The position numbers and the translations under genes are program-made. From assembly GCA_023413555.1 (NCBI GenBank), contig JAEZPG010000052.1, forward strand, positions 97,992 through 161,991: DNA of 64,000 nt, given 5' to 3'. Every line of letters starts with the position of its first letter. Within the stretch, counting starts at the first letter, position 1. Under the pieces are notes generated by a model. It searched no databases and had not been told where the DNA came from. It worked only from the letters and a program-made list of their open reading frames with translations. Shown in pieces: positions 38,778 to 47,104 of the stretch. This stretch comes from Bacillota bacterium. Lineage in GTDB: Bacteria; Bacillota; Clostridia; Lachnospirales; Lachnospiraceae.

Positions 38778-38778
38778 A
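38747..38778. repeat. Candidate attachment site copy 1 (32-bp direct repeat)
   Basis: A 32-bp stretch in the 5' end of the phosphatase gene (including GCCGTGGCAGACGAA) recurs at 43839-43870 with a single mismatch. It lies exactly where mobile-element genes begin. This fits an att core used by a tyrosine integrase. Confidence 0.6.
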
Positions 38779-38896
38779 GTGGGAATCTCCTTGTATAAGT
38801 TGGTATAAGGTTGATTTTAGTGGGTTTGCAGGGCGTTGGTTAAATCTTGGTTTTTCTTAATTTTGCACTTTACTGGGTATATTTTAGCATATTTTT

Positions 38897-39124
38897 TCAA
38901 TCAAAAGGTGTAAAAAAAAGACCAAACAATAAATATGTCCCCACAAGACTGGGAAATGGGCTTTCCCATGCCTGATAAAATCCTTCTCCCAGATTTAAGA
39001 CCTTCGTAGCAAAATCTATTCCATCTGCTAAGCGGTACGCCTGCATACCTTTTGTTGCATATAAGCCAAGGACCAAATAAGGTACACTCTGTAGTAACCT
39101 TTTCTTAACCCGGCTATCTATCAT
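38897..39124 (-). pseudogene. Truncated VirD4/TraG-type coupling protein (N-terminus only)
   Basis: A 75-residue frame starting MIDSRVKKRLLQSVPYLVLG followed by YATKGMQAYRLADG. This resembles the N-terminal membrane part of VirD4-like coupling proteins in Firmicute conjugative elements, which are normally about 600 residues. The ATPase domain is missing: the frame ends in unrelated bases about 120 bp from the putative attachment site. Its ATG overlaps the PcfB stop (ATGA), the usual pcfB-virD4 arrangement. Confidence 0.65.
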
Positions 39125-39666
39125 AGTTCCCGCTCCTTTTTCCTGGTGCGATTTACAACGGTATTTTTCACAAGCTCTTTAAAATGTCCTAGTTTCTTAA
39201 GTACAGATTCTCTGTTCTGTTTCTTCAATTTCTTAGAAGTAAACTCCTTAAAGGCCGATGTAATTGCATCTGCATCCCTACCCTTAAAGAAAACCAGATA
39301 TCTTGGTGGTGACATACTCTTATCCTTCTTCACGGCAAAGTCTACGCCATATTTTCGGGCCACCCCTTCAAAGGCCTTGATATTCTTCTCTGTCACTTCG
39401 ATATTAGAGACGCCCTGATTTTGCCCGACTAACTGTTTTACCGTTTGCTTTCCATGGGGAATCGCCGGAGTCTTACTCTGTACCTTGTTTTGAGCTTTAA
39501 TCCAGGCCTTGTTCTGAGCATTATTTCTTATCTCCATACGAGCCTGCTCCCGCTTCTTTTTCATGATATCCAGAGTGCTAAGAATAGCCTTTTTTAATGC
39601 CCTTGTCGTTAGTTTAGAAGTATTGATTGCAAGCATTATGGTCCTATTTTCAACTTCCTCCTGCAT
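39121..39666 (-). CDS. PcfB-family (DUF3801) conjugation protein
   Basis: A 181-residue protein with the DUF3801/PcfB core: VSNIEVTEKNIKAFEGVARKYG, then FAVKKDKSMSPPRYLVFFKGRDADAI, followed by a basic tail. PcfB is an accessory of the relaxosome and coupling protein in Gram-positive conjugation. AAGGGAG precedes the ATG. It sits directly before the truncated coupling protein gene, so conjugation from here is no longer possible without other elements. Confidence 0.8.
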   Translation of the reverse strand: MQEEVENRTIMLAINTSKLTTRALKKAILSTLDIMKKKREQARMEIRNNAQNKAWIKAQNKVQSKTPAIPHGKQTVKQLVGQNQGVSNIEVTEKNIKAFEGVARKYGVDFAVKKDKSMSPPRYLVFFKGRDADAITSAFKEFTSKKLKKQNRESVLKKLGHFKELVKNTVVNRTRKKEREL

Positions 39667-39671
39667 AATAA

Positions 39672-40013
39672 TTACTCCCTTCCATGGCCCTTCACATGCA
39701 AAATGCCATCGAGAGTAGTGGCTGTAATCCTTAGCCGCTCTGCGATGGCAATATCATTTTTCATTTCTTCATTTATGCTATGTCCACAAACCACAAGGAC
39801 ATGAGATCGTTTCAGTAAGTCTCTTGCCATATCGATGCTGTCCTTGTGCTCCATTGGTATCTTATCATTGAGAAATAACGGTAGTAGGAGTACCGGGCAA
39901 ATCGGCAGGAACCCGGCATCGTAAAGCTGCCTGCAATATTCTGTCGCCTTCTCGATATTCTCAAATTCATTTGCACCCCATGGTGCGGTAATGTATGCCA
40001 TACATCTCTTCAT
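39672..40013 (-). CDS. DUF4406/DUF7768-like small protein of conjugative elements
   Basis: A 113-residue protein, MKRCMAYITAPWGANEFENI at the start, with GFLPICPVLLLPLFLND and LLKRSHVLVVCGHSINEEM. The fold looks like the nucleoside 2-deoxyribosyltransferase-like family found on mobile elements, where its role is unknown. AGGAGG precedes the ATG. It lies five bases upstream of pcfB and 12 bases after the helix-turn-helix gene. Confidence 0.65.
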   Translation of the reverse strand: MKRCMAYITAPWGANEFENIEKATEYCRQLYDAGFLPICPVLLLPLFLNDKIPMEHKDSIDMARDLLKRSHVLVVCGHSINEEMKNDIAIAERLRITATTLDGILHVKGHGRE

Positions 40014-40025
40014 TTCAAATACCTC

Positions 40026-40844
40026 CTATATCATTCCATGCATATCATGGTTTACTAACATCGCATAGTGATTATCTATGGAAGATGGTGCATTAAATAA
40101 CGCCATCATAAGATAGGCTTTGGTGTTCCATACTCTGGTGGTGTTTTCCTTCATTGCTTCTAACACCTTCTCGATATGGCTTGATTGCAGTTGCCTAAAT
40201 CGTTCCTGCACAAAGGCAGTGGGATACTCTGCATCCCGGCCTAACCTTATAGCCGCACCTTTACTTAATGCCACCTCCATCATTAACTCTATAAACTCAT
40301 CAATCCGTCCCTTATTGTACATTGTTACAATGTACTCATAGCCAATCTGCTCCTTTATCTGCTCTCGCAAAGCAAGAAGTTCTTTCTTTCCGTCCTTCTC
40401 TTCGTTTGAAGGAAAGAAGGAAGGAGTACTTAATTGATCTTTATTTGATTCCTTAATAATTGTTAGATTAGTATTTAATTGTATGGGGTTCTCCGTATCC
40501 GATATATCCAGATACGGGTTTTCCGTACATGGTGGACTCGTATCTGGTAGAGTTATATCTGGCAACTTGACATTTACTTCGTTGCTTTTCTCTCTTGGCT
40601 TCTCGTAAATGATGTACTCCGTGTCTGCAATTCTTCCATTGTTTCCTCGGATTCTGTTGCGAATGATATAGCCACTAGCCTCCAGCTCTCTAAGCGCATT
40701 GCCGATGCTGTCTACCCCTTCCTTGCAAATGGCTGCTAATCCTCTTGTGGTATAATTCCAATCATCCGGCAGGGAGAGCATCATGGATAATAGCCCTTTG
40801 GCCTTTAAAGAAAGCCTGGAATCCTTTAAATGATAATTACTCAT
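40026..40844 (-). CDS. Helix-turn-helix replication/regulatory protein, DUF6017-like
   Basis: A 272-residue protein. The N-terminal winged helix (LSLKAKGLLSMMLSLPDDWN and YTTRGLAAICKEGVDSIGNAL) resembles replication initiators of Firmicute mobile elements. The C-terminal part (RVWNTKAYLMMALFNAPSSI) resembles DUF6017. Upstream, the same frame continues for 16 codons (KTAVFRVEKTKNYTV) that look homologous to family members, and a GGAGGTGA site stands before them. No ATG, GTG or TTG follows that site, so the original start seems lost and the ATG at 40844 is a fallback. Confidence 0.65.
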   Translation of the reverse strand: MSNYHLKDSRLSLKAKGLLSMMLSLPDDWNYTTRGLAAICKEGVDSIGNALRELEASGYIIRNRIRGNNGRIADTEYIIYEKPREKSNEVNVKLPDITLPDTSPPCTENPYLDISDTENPIQLNTNLTIIKESNKDQLSTPSFFPSNEEKDGKKELLALREQIKEQIGYEYIVTMYNKGRIDEFIELMMEVALSKGAAIRLGRDAEYPTAFVQERFRQLQSSHIEKVLEAMKENTTRVWNTKAYLMMALFNAPSSIDNHYAMLVNHDMHGMI

Positions 40845-40953
40845 TACTGTGTAATTCTTCGTTTTCTCAACTCGAAAAACAGCCGTCTTGTATCACCTCC
40901 CGTGTAGATGGGTATAAAAATAGCGCTGAATATTGTGAAATAATACCTGCGCT

Positions 40954-41880
40954 CTATCGTTCTATATTCTGTTGTCGTTTCTTCTGCCACTGTTCTAATA
41001 ATTTAATGATGGTTTCTTCCATCTTCTGAGGGGTATAGCTCTTTGGAAAATACTTTCGTAGGGTATCACCATTAATCGTAACCTTCTCTATCTCACCTTT
41101 CTTCTCTTCTGACATAATAGCACGCATTACATCTGGAGAAATGTTTCCCTCCTGGCTAAATTTCTTTAGGCGAATGGCTTGGGTTAGGGACGGAGTCGCC
41201 TGCTCACTCTCCATGGCATCTAGGAGCTGCTCTTGTTCTTCTTTTTTGAGGAAGGATAACTCATATGCTGGATTAAAGGCTATTTGTTTTTTATCGACAA
41301 GATCAAGGATAGGGGGAATGAGTTCAGTGAGGCGGATGAAACGCTGGATTTGAGCAGCACTTGCACCTGCATCTTTTGCGACAACATCTCTTGCTTTTAA
41401 CTTGTGTTCAACTTGAGCACAAGTTAAGTCTCTTCTAGCCCCTTGATGTTTAATTGCGTCAACTTTCATTTTAAAAGCAAATGCTCGCTCACTTGGAAGT
41501 ATGTTCTCCCTCTGCAGATTACTATCCACCATAATAATAGTGGCTACATCATCATCTAGTTCTCTCACAATCGCCGGCATGGTTTCTATTCCAGCTAATT
41601 CACAGGCTCGGTGCCTACGATGGCCTGCAACTAATTCATAGCCACCTTCTTTTCTTGGTCTTACAATAGCAGGTACCAACACTCCATATTGCTTAACACT
41701 TTCTACTGTATCCAACATAGATTCATCATCCTTTACTTTGAAAGGGTGATTTTTGAATGGAAATAACTCTGTCAATTCTATCTCCACAACTTTTTCTCTT
41801 GTATTATCCATTCTGCTATCCTCTGTTGTAAATAACTCATCTACTGATGCATGTTTTATGTTTTTGATGGAGTTTTTCAC
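40954..41880 (-). CDS. ParB/Spo0J-family partition protein
   Basis: A 308-residue ParB. The N-terminal ParB/sulfiredoxin-like domain has LVAGHRRHRACELAG near residue 82, followed by LQRENILPSERAFAFKMK and the helix-turn-helix (DAGASAAQIQRFIRLTELI). It binds centromere-like sites on the element. The GTG start at 41880 has GGAGG nine bases upstream and overlaps the end of parA by 44 bases. It partners the upstream ParA to keep an excised or plasmid-like form. Confidence 0.9.
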   Translation of the reverse strand: MKNSIKNIKHASVDELFTTEDSRMDNTREKVVEIELTELFPFKNHPFKVKDDESMLDTVESVKQYGVLVPAIVRPRKEGGYELVAGHRRHRACELAGIETMPAIVRELDDDVATIIMVDSNLQRENILPSERAFAFKMKVDAIKHQGARRDLTCAQVEHKLKARDVVAKDAGASAAQIQRFIRLTELIPPILDLVDKKQIAFNPAYELSFLKKEEQEQLLDAMESEQATPSLTQAIRLKKFSQEGNISPDVMRAIMSEEKKGEIEKVTINGDTLRKYFPKSYTPQKMEETIIKLLEQWQKKRQQNIER

Positions 41881-42658
41881 TTTGTAACACCTCCTTTGTT
41901 AGTTGCCGATAAGCCTCTGCCACCTTGCCTTTCGAATCATGGGCAAAGATACTATGTCCTATTGCACTGGTCTCCGCAGCTCTTATTGAAAGAGGTATAT
42001 CTGATTGAAATACTTTAATAGTACTGCCATAGGTTTCTCTTAGAACCGTACTGATATCTTTTGCAAAGTTTGTCCGGTTATCTACCATAGTAAGTAGAAT
42101 TCCTTCAATCTTTAGCTTCGGATTGATTTGCTTTTTCACTTTACTAACAGTCTGAAGTAATTGTTCTAAGCCCTTTGCCGGTAGATACTGCGCTTGCACT
42201 GGAATTAAGGTGCTGTCAGCAGCTGCAAGTGCATTTACCGTCAGCATTCCAAGAGATGGCATACAGTCTAATAAGATGTAGTCATACTGACTCTTTACTG
42301 TGTCAAGATATTGTTTCAAGATGGTCTCTCTGCTCATAGCATTGATGAGAGATACCTCCATTCCTGAAAGTTCAATATTGGATGGTAGCAAATCAACACC
42401 CTCTTTGTGCGATAGTATTCCTTCTGACTTTTCGATTGGTGAATCCGTGATAATTTTAGCCATAATGGTAGAAAGGGTTTTGCTAAGTTTATCCGGCTGC
42501 TCAAATCCTAAGCTAATAGATAAGCTTCCTTGTGGATCTGCATCCACCAATAAAACTTTCTTTCCTTCCTTTGCAAGGCCAATACCTAGATTAGTACAGG
42601 TTGTTGTCTTGCCAACGCCACCTTTTTGGTTGGCGATGGCGATAACTTTTGCGTTCAA
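41837..42658 (-). CDS. ParA-family ATPase
   Basis: A 273-residue P-loop ATPase with deviant Walker A KGGVGKTTTC (residues 11-20), VDADPQGSLS and the later motif LLDCMPSLGMLT. It positions DNA with ParB. The start is a TTG at 42658: GGAGG lies eight bases before it and no ATG fits. Just upstream a terminator-like hairpin ends about 35 bp before the start, so transcription from further up would have to pass it. Confidence 0.9.
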   Translation of the reverse strand: MNAKVIAIANQKGGVGKTTTCTNLGIGLAKEGKKVLLVDADPQGSLSISLGFEQPDKLSKTLSTIMAKIITDSPIEKSEGILSHKEGVDLLPSNIELSGMEVSLINAMSRETILKQYLDTVKSQYDYILLDCMPSLGMLTVNALAAADSTLIPVQAQYLPAKGLEQLLQTVSKVKKQINPKLKIEGILLTMVDNRTNFAKDISTVLRETYGSTIKVFQSDIPLSIRAAETSAIGHSIFAHDSKGKVAEAYRQLTKEVLQSEKLHQKHKTCISR

Positions 42659-42689
42659 ATGTAGGACCTCCTTTCGGTTTTAGGGTGCA

Positions 42690-42718
42690 AAAAAGGAGCT
42701 AGTCAAAAGGCTAACTCC
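42690..42718 (-). terminator. Terminator-like hairpin in the parA leader
   Basis: On the minus strand GGAGTTAGCC pairs with GGCTAGCTCC-like bases (GACTAGCTCC) around TTTT, followed by TTTTTTG. There is too little room for a promoter between it and parA, so it may attenuate parA or end the upstream genes. Confidence 0.65.
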
Positions 42719-42741
42719 TAATGTGTTTTCATATTTACCAT

Positions 42742-42950
42742 TTAGCTTTCATATACATTGTATACGCTTAAAATCTTCCTACCATTTTTGAAATTTGAAG
42801 CTTTTACTAAGTAATTATAGCATTGCAAAATTAATATTGATCCACTACATGCACTATCCGCATTCAGAAATCTGTAGCATGATGGGTCATAATAACGAGA
42901 ATTAAGATAATAAAAACGTGTCTCTCGGATTTTATTAATCGTGTCTACCT
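42742..42950 (-). pseudogene. RHS-repeat core fragment
   Basis: In this frame ETRFYYLNSRYYDPSCYRFL followed by NADSA matches the RHS-associated core motif (ETGLYYLxSRYYDPxxGRFINAD), which ends large toxin or wall-associated proteins. Only about 60 residues remain, with no upstream YD repeats, and the frame enters an unrelated gene upstream. It is a stray remnant, probably left by recombination. Confidence 0.55.
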
Positions 42951-43003
42951 GCTTGATTATACTCCAATACCAATACTCTACTATAATATTTTTTGATTTA
43001 TAT

Positions 43004-43489
43004 TTACCACTCATATTTACAATGATTACAATGAAATGTTTTTTTCCGTCGGTTACCAAGAATTCCAAATAGAGCAATGTTTAAAACTTTCTCTGTATCT
43101 GAAATTCTACTAACATTAATAGATGAACAGGAAGGGCATTTTACTGAGTTTAATTCCTCCACATATATTGAATTTCCACTTGGACTAACTATTCTTACAA
43201 CAATTCCCCATTCTTTTAATTGTTTGGCACATGCTATAGCCTCTTCCTTAAACTCAAATTCAGCTATTTTATATGGGCAGTTATTAAATATTTCCATTGT
43301 CTCATCATACTCCAAATCCAATTGTAAAACCACCTTTAGTCCCGCCATTGCGGCAGTGTCTGTATCGTAATAACCATCAATTAATAATTCATAATTTGTT
43401 GATTGTGATAAAGGGTACCCACAGTGTATGCATGTAGGAGCCCTATCCGATACATCCTTACCACATTCTGGACATTTTATTAGAGCCAT
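43004..43489 (-). CDS. Zinc-ribbon protein of unknown function
   Basis: A 161-residue protein with two zinc ribbons: CPECGKDVSDRAPTCIHCG at residues 6-24 and CPSC...CNHCKYEW at the C-terminus. The centre (about 30-105) resembles a ribosomal-L7/L12-like domain, KVVLQLDLEYDETMEIFNN. GGGAGG precedes the ATG. It lies between the RHS remnant and a 70-residue frame and may be cargo of the element. Confidence 0.7.
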   Translation of the reverse strand: MALIKCPECGKDVSDRAPTCIHCGYPLSQSTNYELLIDGYYDTDTAAMAGLKVVLQLDLEYDETMEIFNNCPYKIAEFEFKEEAIACAKQLKEWGIVVRIVSPSGNSIYVEELNSVKCPSCSSINVSRISDTEKVLNIALFGILGNRRKKTFHCNHCKYEW

Positions 43490-43578
43490 ATAGCATTACC
43501 TCCCTTTTAATTTATACATATTATAACATATATAAATTAATATTGTAATTTTTCGTTAGTTTCTTAAATTATAACTAT

Positions 43579-43791
43579 TTATTTACTACCAACCATCCCC
43601 CTATACAACCTATACAACCAGACCACTGGTAAGTTGTAAAATCGTAGTAAATCTAGACACCCTCTCTCCCCATTAAAACAGCCCATGTTCCTCCTTGGAG
43701 TCCACATGGGCCAATTATCATCATATTCACTTGACATAACTCTTTTACAATCATTTGGTGTAACGTAGGTGTAAATTCCTTTCTCTTCCAC
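43579..43791 (-). CDS. Hypothetical 70-residue protein
   Basis: The frame starts with GTG at 43791 (AAGGGG about six bases upstream) and encodes MEEKGIYTYVTPNDCKRV at the N-terminus, with many Trp, Tyr and Arg residues. I do not recognise it. Its position between an attachment-like repeat and the zinc-ribbon gene, and its size, suggest either a small gene or the end of a lost one. Confidence 0.3.
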   Translation of the reverse strand: MEEKGIYTYVTPNDCKRVMSSEYDDNWPMWTPRRNMGCFNGERGCLDLLRFYNLPVVWLYRLYRGMVGSK

Positions 43792-43838
43792 CTCAAACCC
43801 CTTGATTTACAAGCTTTTCCCCATTTATATTAGTATAG

Positions 43839-43870
43839 TGCCGTGGCAGACGAAGAGGATTTTTTTCATA
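43839..43870. repeat. Candidate attachment site copy 2, with a 14-codon phosphatase fragment
   Basis: This 32-bp copy matches 38747-38778 except for one base. On the minus strand it again reads MKKILFVCHG from the ATG at 43869, then runs to a stop after four more codons. It lies about 250 bp beyond the end of the integrase gene, the usual place of an element end. Confidence 0.6.
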
Positions 43871-43926
43871 CTCTTTTAAGTCTCCTTATATGTTCTCGAA
43901 AGCCCGCTAATACTGGGTTTTCTCCG

Positions 43927-44100
43927 TTTGTGCACTTTTACCTTTTTCAGCTCCATCTTCCCATAAATTCTTGTATTTTCTCATGTTTTCGCGGTCATTG
44001 GGGCTAAAAACGGGCTACGAAAAAGCCTTATGTTTCCTGGCTTTGCAAGCCAAAATTCCCTGTTTTTGTGCACTTTTTAAGGCTATTTTTTGCACTTTTG
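43927..44100. repeat. Three copies of a TTTGTGCACTTTT-like repeat at the integrase end
   Basis: Copies are at 43927-43940, 44063-44079 and 44086-44100, and a related one (TTTTGCACTTTA) is at 38861-38872 near the other attachment copy. Tyrosine integrases of the Tn916 class bind short arm-type repeats near both ends; these are candidates by position. The rest of the 43.87-44.12 kb gap shows no gene. Confidence 0.45.
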
Positions 44101-44118
44101 TAAAGTAAAATACTTTAC
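44100..44118. repeat. Perfect inverted repeat after the integrase frame
   Basis: GTAAAGTA and TACTTTAC are perfect eight-base arms around AAA. It lies five bases beyond the original integrase stop at 44123. It may be a weak terminator or a protein-binding site. Confidence 0.5.
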
Positions 44119-44122
44119 ACCT

Positions 44123-45405
44123 CTACACACTCTTTAATGTGTAGGTAACTTCCTTCTTGATTTCCTTCAATCTTTGAAGTTCATTTCTGGCATCTTCTAC
44201 TCCAAGATGAGTGTAGGTATTGAGGGTAACGCTGATATCAGAATGGTCTCCATTCCACTTCGGTCCGTGTTAATCGGATGTCCACTGGACATCCAACACC
44301 CCATAAGATACTGAAGCGTCTTCGGACTCATTCCTGACTTTGCCATGTTACTGCAATACGTATGACGACAAACATGAGGAGTAATTACCGGGAGTTGTAA
44401 GGGATGTTCTCTGTTATACTTATCCCTTGCACGCTGCATATACTTTTCCCAATGTAGGGCAACCATGGGCTTCCCATTCTTATCAAGATAGAGAAAACCA
44501 CCATGCCTTTGAATTACTGGCTCTTTCTTTGTCTTTGGACGATTCTTTACCATACGCATACACACTTCCTTGACTTCATCGGTCATGGGAAGCTTTCTGG
44601 TTCCACTTGTTGTCTTTGTTGTCTCGATGACATACTTCATATTCCTGGTTCTCTGAAGCTGATAATCAATGTTAATGACTTCATTTTCAAAATCAATATC
44701 CTTCACTGTCAGCCCACAGAATTCGCTGATACGCATTCCCGTCTTAAACAGTAGGAAAAATGCATCATAATACTTTGCATAATGCGGATCTGTTCTTACG
44801 AACTCCAAGAACTTCTGCTCATCCTTTGGACTGATTGCTTCTCTTGTCACACTATCATTTTCAATAATAGTAGCAAGTTCAAAGCCAAATGGATTCTTAA
44901 GAATCAAATCATCATCCACCGCCATCTGAAAAGCTGGTCTTAAAACACCCCGGATTGAATGGATGGAACTATATCCTCTTCCATCTCTCTGTAACTTAAT
45001 CAGAAACATCTTTGCTTCTGAAAGCTTCACCTGATCCACATGTCTTCCACCAAATTCCTCCTTCGCTATCACATTGTAAACGAATTTGTAATTGGCTAAG
45101 GTGTTATGCTTTACACCAGTCTTCAAGGCGATGTATCTCTCAACCAGATCTAAGACCGTCATCGGACTTCCAGAAATGCCTTGCATATGAAGGGATATCA
45201 CTTTCTTTTCCTTTTCTCGTAAAGGCTTATCCAGTCGTCTACCATCCGGCATCTTGTCAGCTTCTGTGAGTCTCCAGCTGTATATAGATTTCCTTTTACC
45301 AAGGGCATCTATATATTTGTATCGGTAACGTCCAGTCACATCTTGTGATTCTCCCATTAGGAGAACTCTTCCTTTGTTGTCGCGTCTCTTAAGGATTATA
45401 TCCAT
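44123..45405 (-). pseudogene. int: Tn916-type tyrosine integrase, interrupted by a 53-bp insertion
   Basis: The frame from the ATG at 45405 encodes about 375 residues of a Tn916-like integrase: arm-binding N-terminus, core-binding domain, and catalytic Arg (TGMRISEFCGLT) and HxxR (HVCRHTYC). After YLMG a 53-bp stretch (44246-44298) shifts the frame. The proper ending GHSDISVTLNTYTHLG, with catalytic His and Tyr, then RLKEIKKEVTYTLKSV, continues in another frame to a stop at 44123. Without the insert the frame is intact. The read-through product lacks the Tyr nucleophile and should be inactive. Confidence 0.85.
44246..44298. repeat. 53-bp insertion with a perfect palindrome inside int
   Basis: The segment is extra relative to the restored integrase frame. 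It contains GGATGTCC-ACT-GGACATCC type perfect inverted arms of eight bases around three. Its length, not divisible by three, causes the frameshift. Origin unknown. Confidence 0.7.
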
Positions 45406-45531
45406 AGTTCTACCTCCATTAAGGGCGCGTCATGACATATTGTTAGTATACCATGACAATCCGCCCACGGAAACCACCTTTCTATGTAAATTCAATGTTT
45501 TCTAGCTGTTTTGCTTCTACTTTTTAGCCCA

Positions 45532-45735
45532 CTAGATTGCTCCCAGCTTGTCTACATATTCCTGGAAGTTTACTCGTTTAATCTGAATACGATTTCCATT
45601 CCAAAGAATGTAATCTGCCGTTGGATCTTCACTAACTAACTTCCTTAGCTTTCCTTCTCCGATACGAAAATACGCTGCTGCTTCCTCAATGGATAAGGTG
45701 TATTTCTTCCAATACGGAATCTCATAATTACTCAT
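45532..45735 (-). CDS. xis: Tn916-type excisionase
   Basis: A 67-residue protein, the same length as Tn916 Xis. It has YWKKYTLSIEEAAAYFRIGE, the winged-helix start, and KLRKLVSEDPTADYILWNGN. It bends DNA and directs Int to excise. GGAGG lies nine bases before the ATG at 45735; the longer frame upstream has no support. It precedes int by about 125 bp and overlaps the end of the DnaC-like gene by eight bases. Confidence 0.88.
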   Translation of the reverse strand: MSNYEIPYWKKYTLSIEEAAAYFRIGEGKLRKLVSEDPTADYILWNGNRIQIKRVNFQEYVDKLGAI

Positions 45736-46527
45736 ATATTCTGCCTCCTTCCTTTGTTTCAAATATCTCTTTAAAGAAATCTCTCTTCTTATCTGCAGAC
45801 TCAATTCTCTTACTTTCACCAACTACCATAATTGGTGTACACATATCTAAGATGCGGTCGTAAATTCTTCCCTTTGCCAGATCTGTTTCATTATGTATCT
45901 CCTCTAATGTTAAATTGGTTGTAATAATCAATGGCTTGTCAGATTCCCACCTTCTATTAATCACATCAAAGATATTTTGCACCGCAAATTCTGTTTACGT
46001 TCCGCTCCCAAGTCATCAATAATCAAAAGATCATAATTGGATAGAGCATTTACATATTCATGTATGTCATACATGGAGATATTGGTAATGGAAACAAAGT
46101 CTATCATCAATACCTTTTTCCCCTGATCAAGAAGTGCATTGGCAATACAGGCAGCCATATAGGTTTTGCCGGAGCCAACTCCACCCCAAAGTAATAAACC
46201 CGCGCACTCTGATCTTGCTTCCTGCCAATACTCCACATAAGTTCTTGCTTTGTCCATGGCCGGAGTCTTTCCATTGTCATTCTCAAAGGTCCAATGAAGC
46301 ATCCTCCTCTCATGAAAACAGACTGACCGATTATTCTCTAATACCATTTGCTTTTCCCTTCGTTCCAATGCTCTTTTTCGCTCTTCAATTCTCTTACGTT
46401 CACAGGAACACATTCTGGGTGCTTTGTAATCTGTTCCCAAAAGTGCATTGGGCAAAGGTCGTTCCAATGGTTCCTTGCATTTAGTACAGTGAAGTAAATT
46501 ATCTTTTCCCATATAACTTTCTCCCAT
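45728..46527 (-). pseudogene. DnaC-like helicase loader, frameshifted
   Basis: The N-terminal frame (from 46527, TAATG overlap with the upstream stop) has a four-Cys zinc motif (CTKC..CSC), Walker A GGVGSGKT and Walker B LLIIDDLGAER. After AAACA near 45991 the frame breaks. One base less or more restores EFAVQNIFDVINRRW and ITTNLTLEEIHNETDLAKGR to a stop at 45728. It is a single-base frameshift in an element replication gene, or a sequencing error. It would load a helicase for element replication. Confidence 0.8.
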
Positions 46528-47015
46528 TAAAAGCTCTCTCCTTCCTTGCTTTTATATTCCTTGGTTCTATAATTTGTTTCCCTTATATAGTTAGTGGCTA
46601 CTTTCTTATCCGTGTTCCAGCCAGAATACTGCCCCCTCCCAGGCTTAAAATCTGTCCCTTTATTAGCCAGTTTCTTATCCACTAAACTTTCTTCCGGGAC
46701 TAGTACATAGATTAATTTTGCATCCACATAAATTCTCTTTCGAATAATAAAACCGTTGTCTACAAGTTCCTTCATACAATTCTTAACAGTAGAAATACTT
46801 TTTCCCATATCAGCTGCAAGTTCTTTATTGGAATACCGGATAAACACATGCCCCTTCTCATCGATCCATCCATTTTTCTGAGATAAGGTTGCTCTACTAA
46901 TCAGTATTCCATATACAAGAATTGTGGTGCTGCTTAATCCACATTTCACCAGACTACTTGGAAGTGGGATAAAATTATTTAGCTTTGATGTGGTCACCAT
47001 ATGCTGTAACGTCAT
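46527..47015 (-). CDS. RepA-N-like replication initiator / helix-turn-helix protein of the element
   Basis: A 162-residue protein. Residues 1-85 match the N-terminal domain of RepA-like proteins: FIPLPSSLVKCGLSSTTILVYGILISRATLS and a helix-turn-helix YSNKELAADMGKSISTVKNCMKELVDNGFI. The tail is polar. AAGGAGAG precedes the ATG at 47015. Its stop overlaps the start of the DnaC-like gene (TAATG), so they form a replication pair, as in many integrative elements. Confidence 0.7.
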   Translation of the reverse strand: MTLQHMVTTSKLNNFIPLPSSLVKCGLSSTTILVYGILISRATLSQKNGWIDEKGHVFIRYSNKELAADMGKSISTVKNCMKELVDNGFIIRKRIYVDAKLIYVLVPEESLVDKKLANKGTDFKPGRGQYSGWNTDKKVATNYIRETNYRTKEYKSKEGESF

Positions 47016-47104
47016 ACTCTCTCCTTCCACTTCTGGTCCACTGGACCAAAGGTTTAATCCCTATTGTATTGCACCCGGAATGCAAGATCACTTAGTTCTG
47101 TCTG

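Noticed and set aside
43839..43870. Insertion at a tRNA gene
   Set aside because: No tRNA lies near the integrase; the repeated core is the start of a phosphatase gene.
44197..44300. The alternative integrase C-terminus as a true ending
   Set aside because: It lacks the catalytic His and Tyr, and the canonical ending is present a few bases on in another frame.
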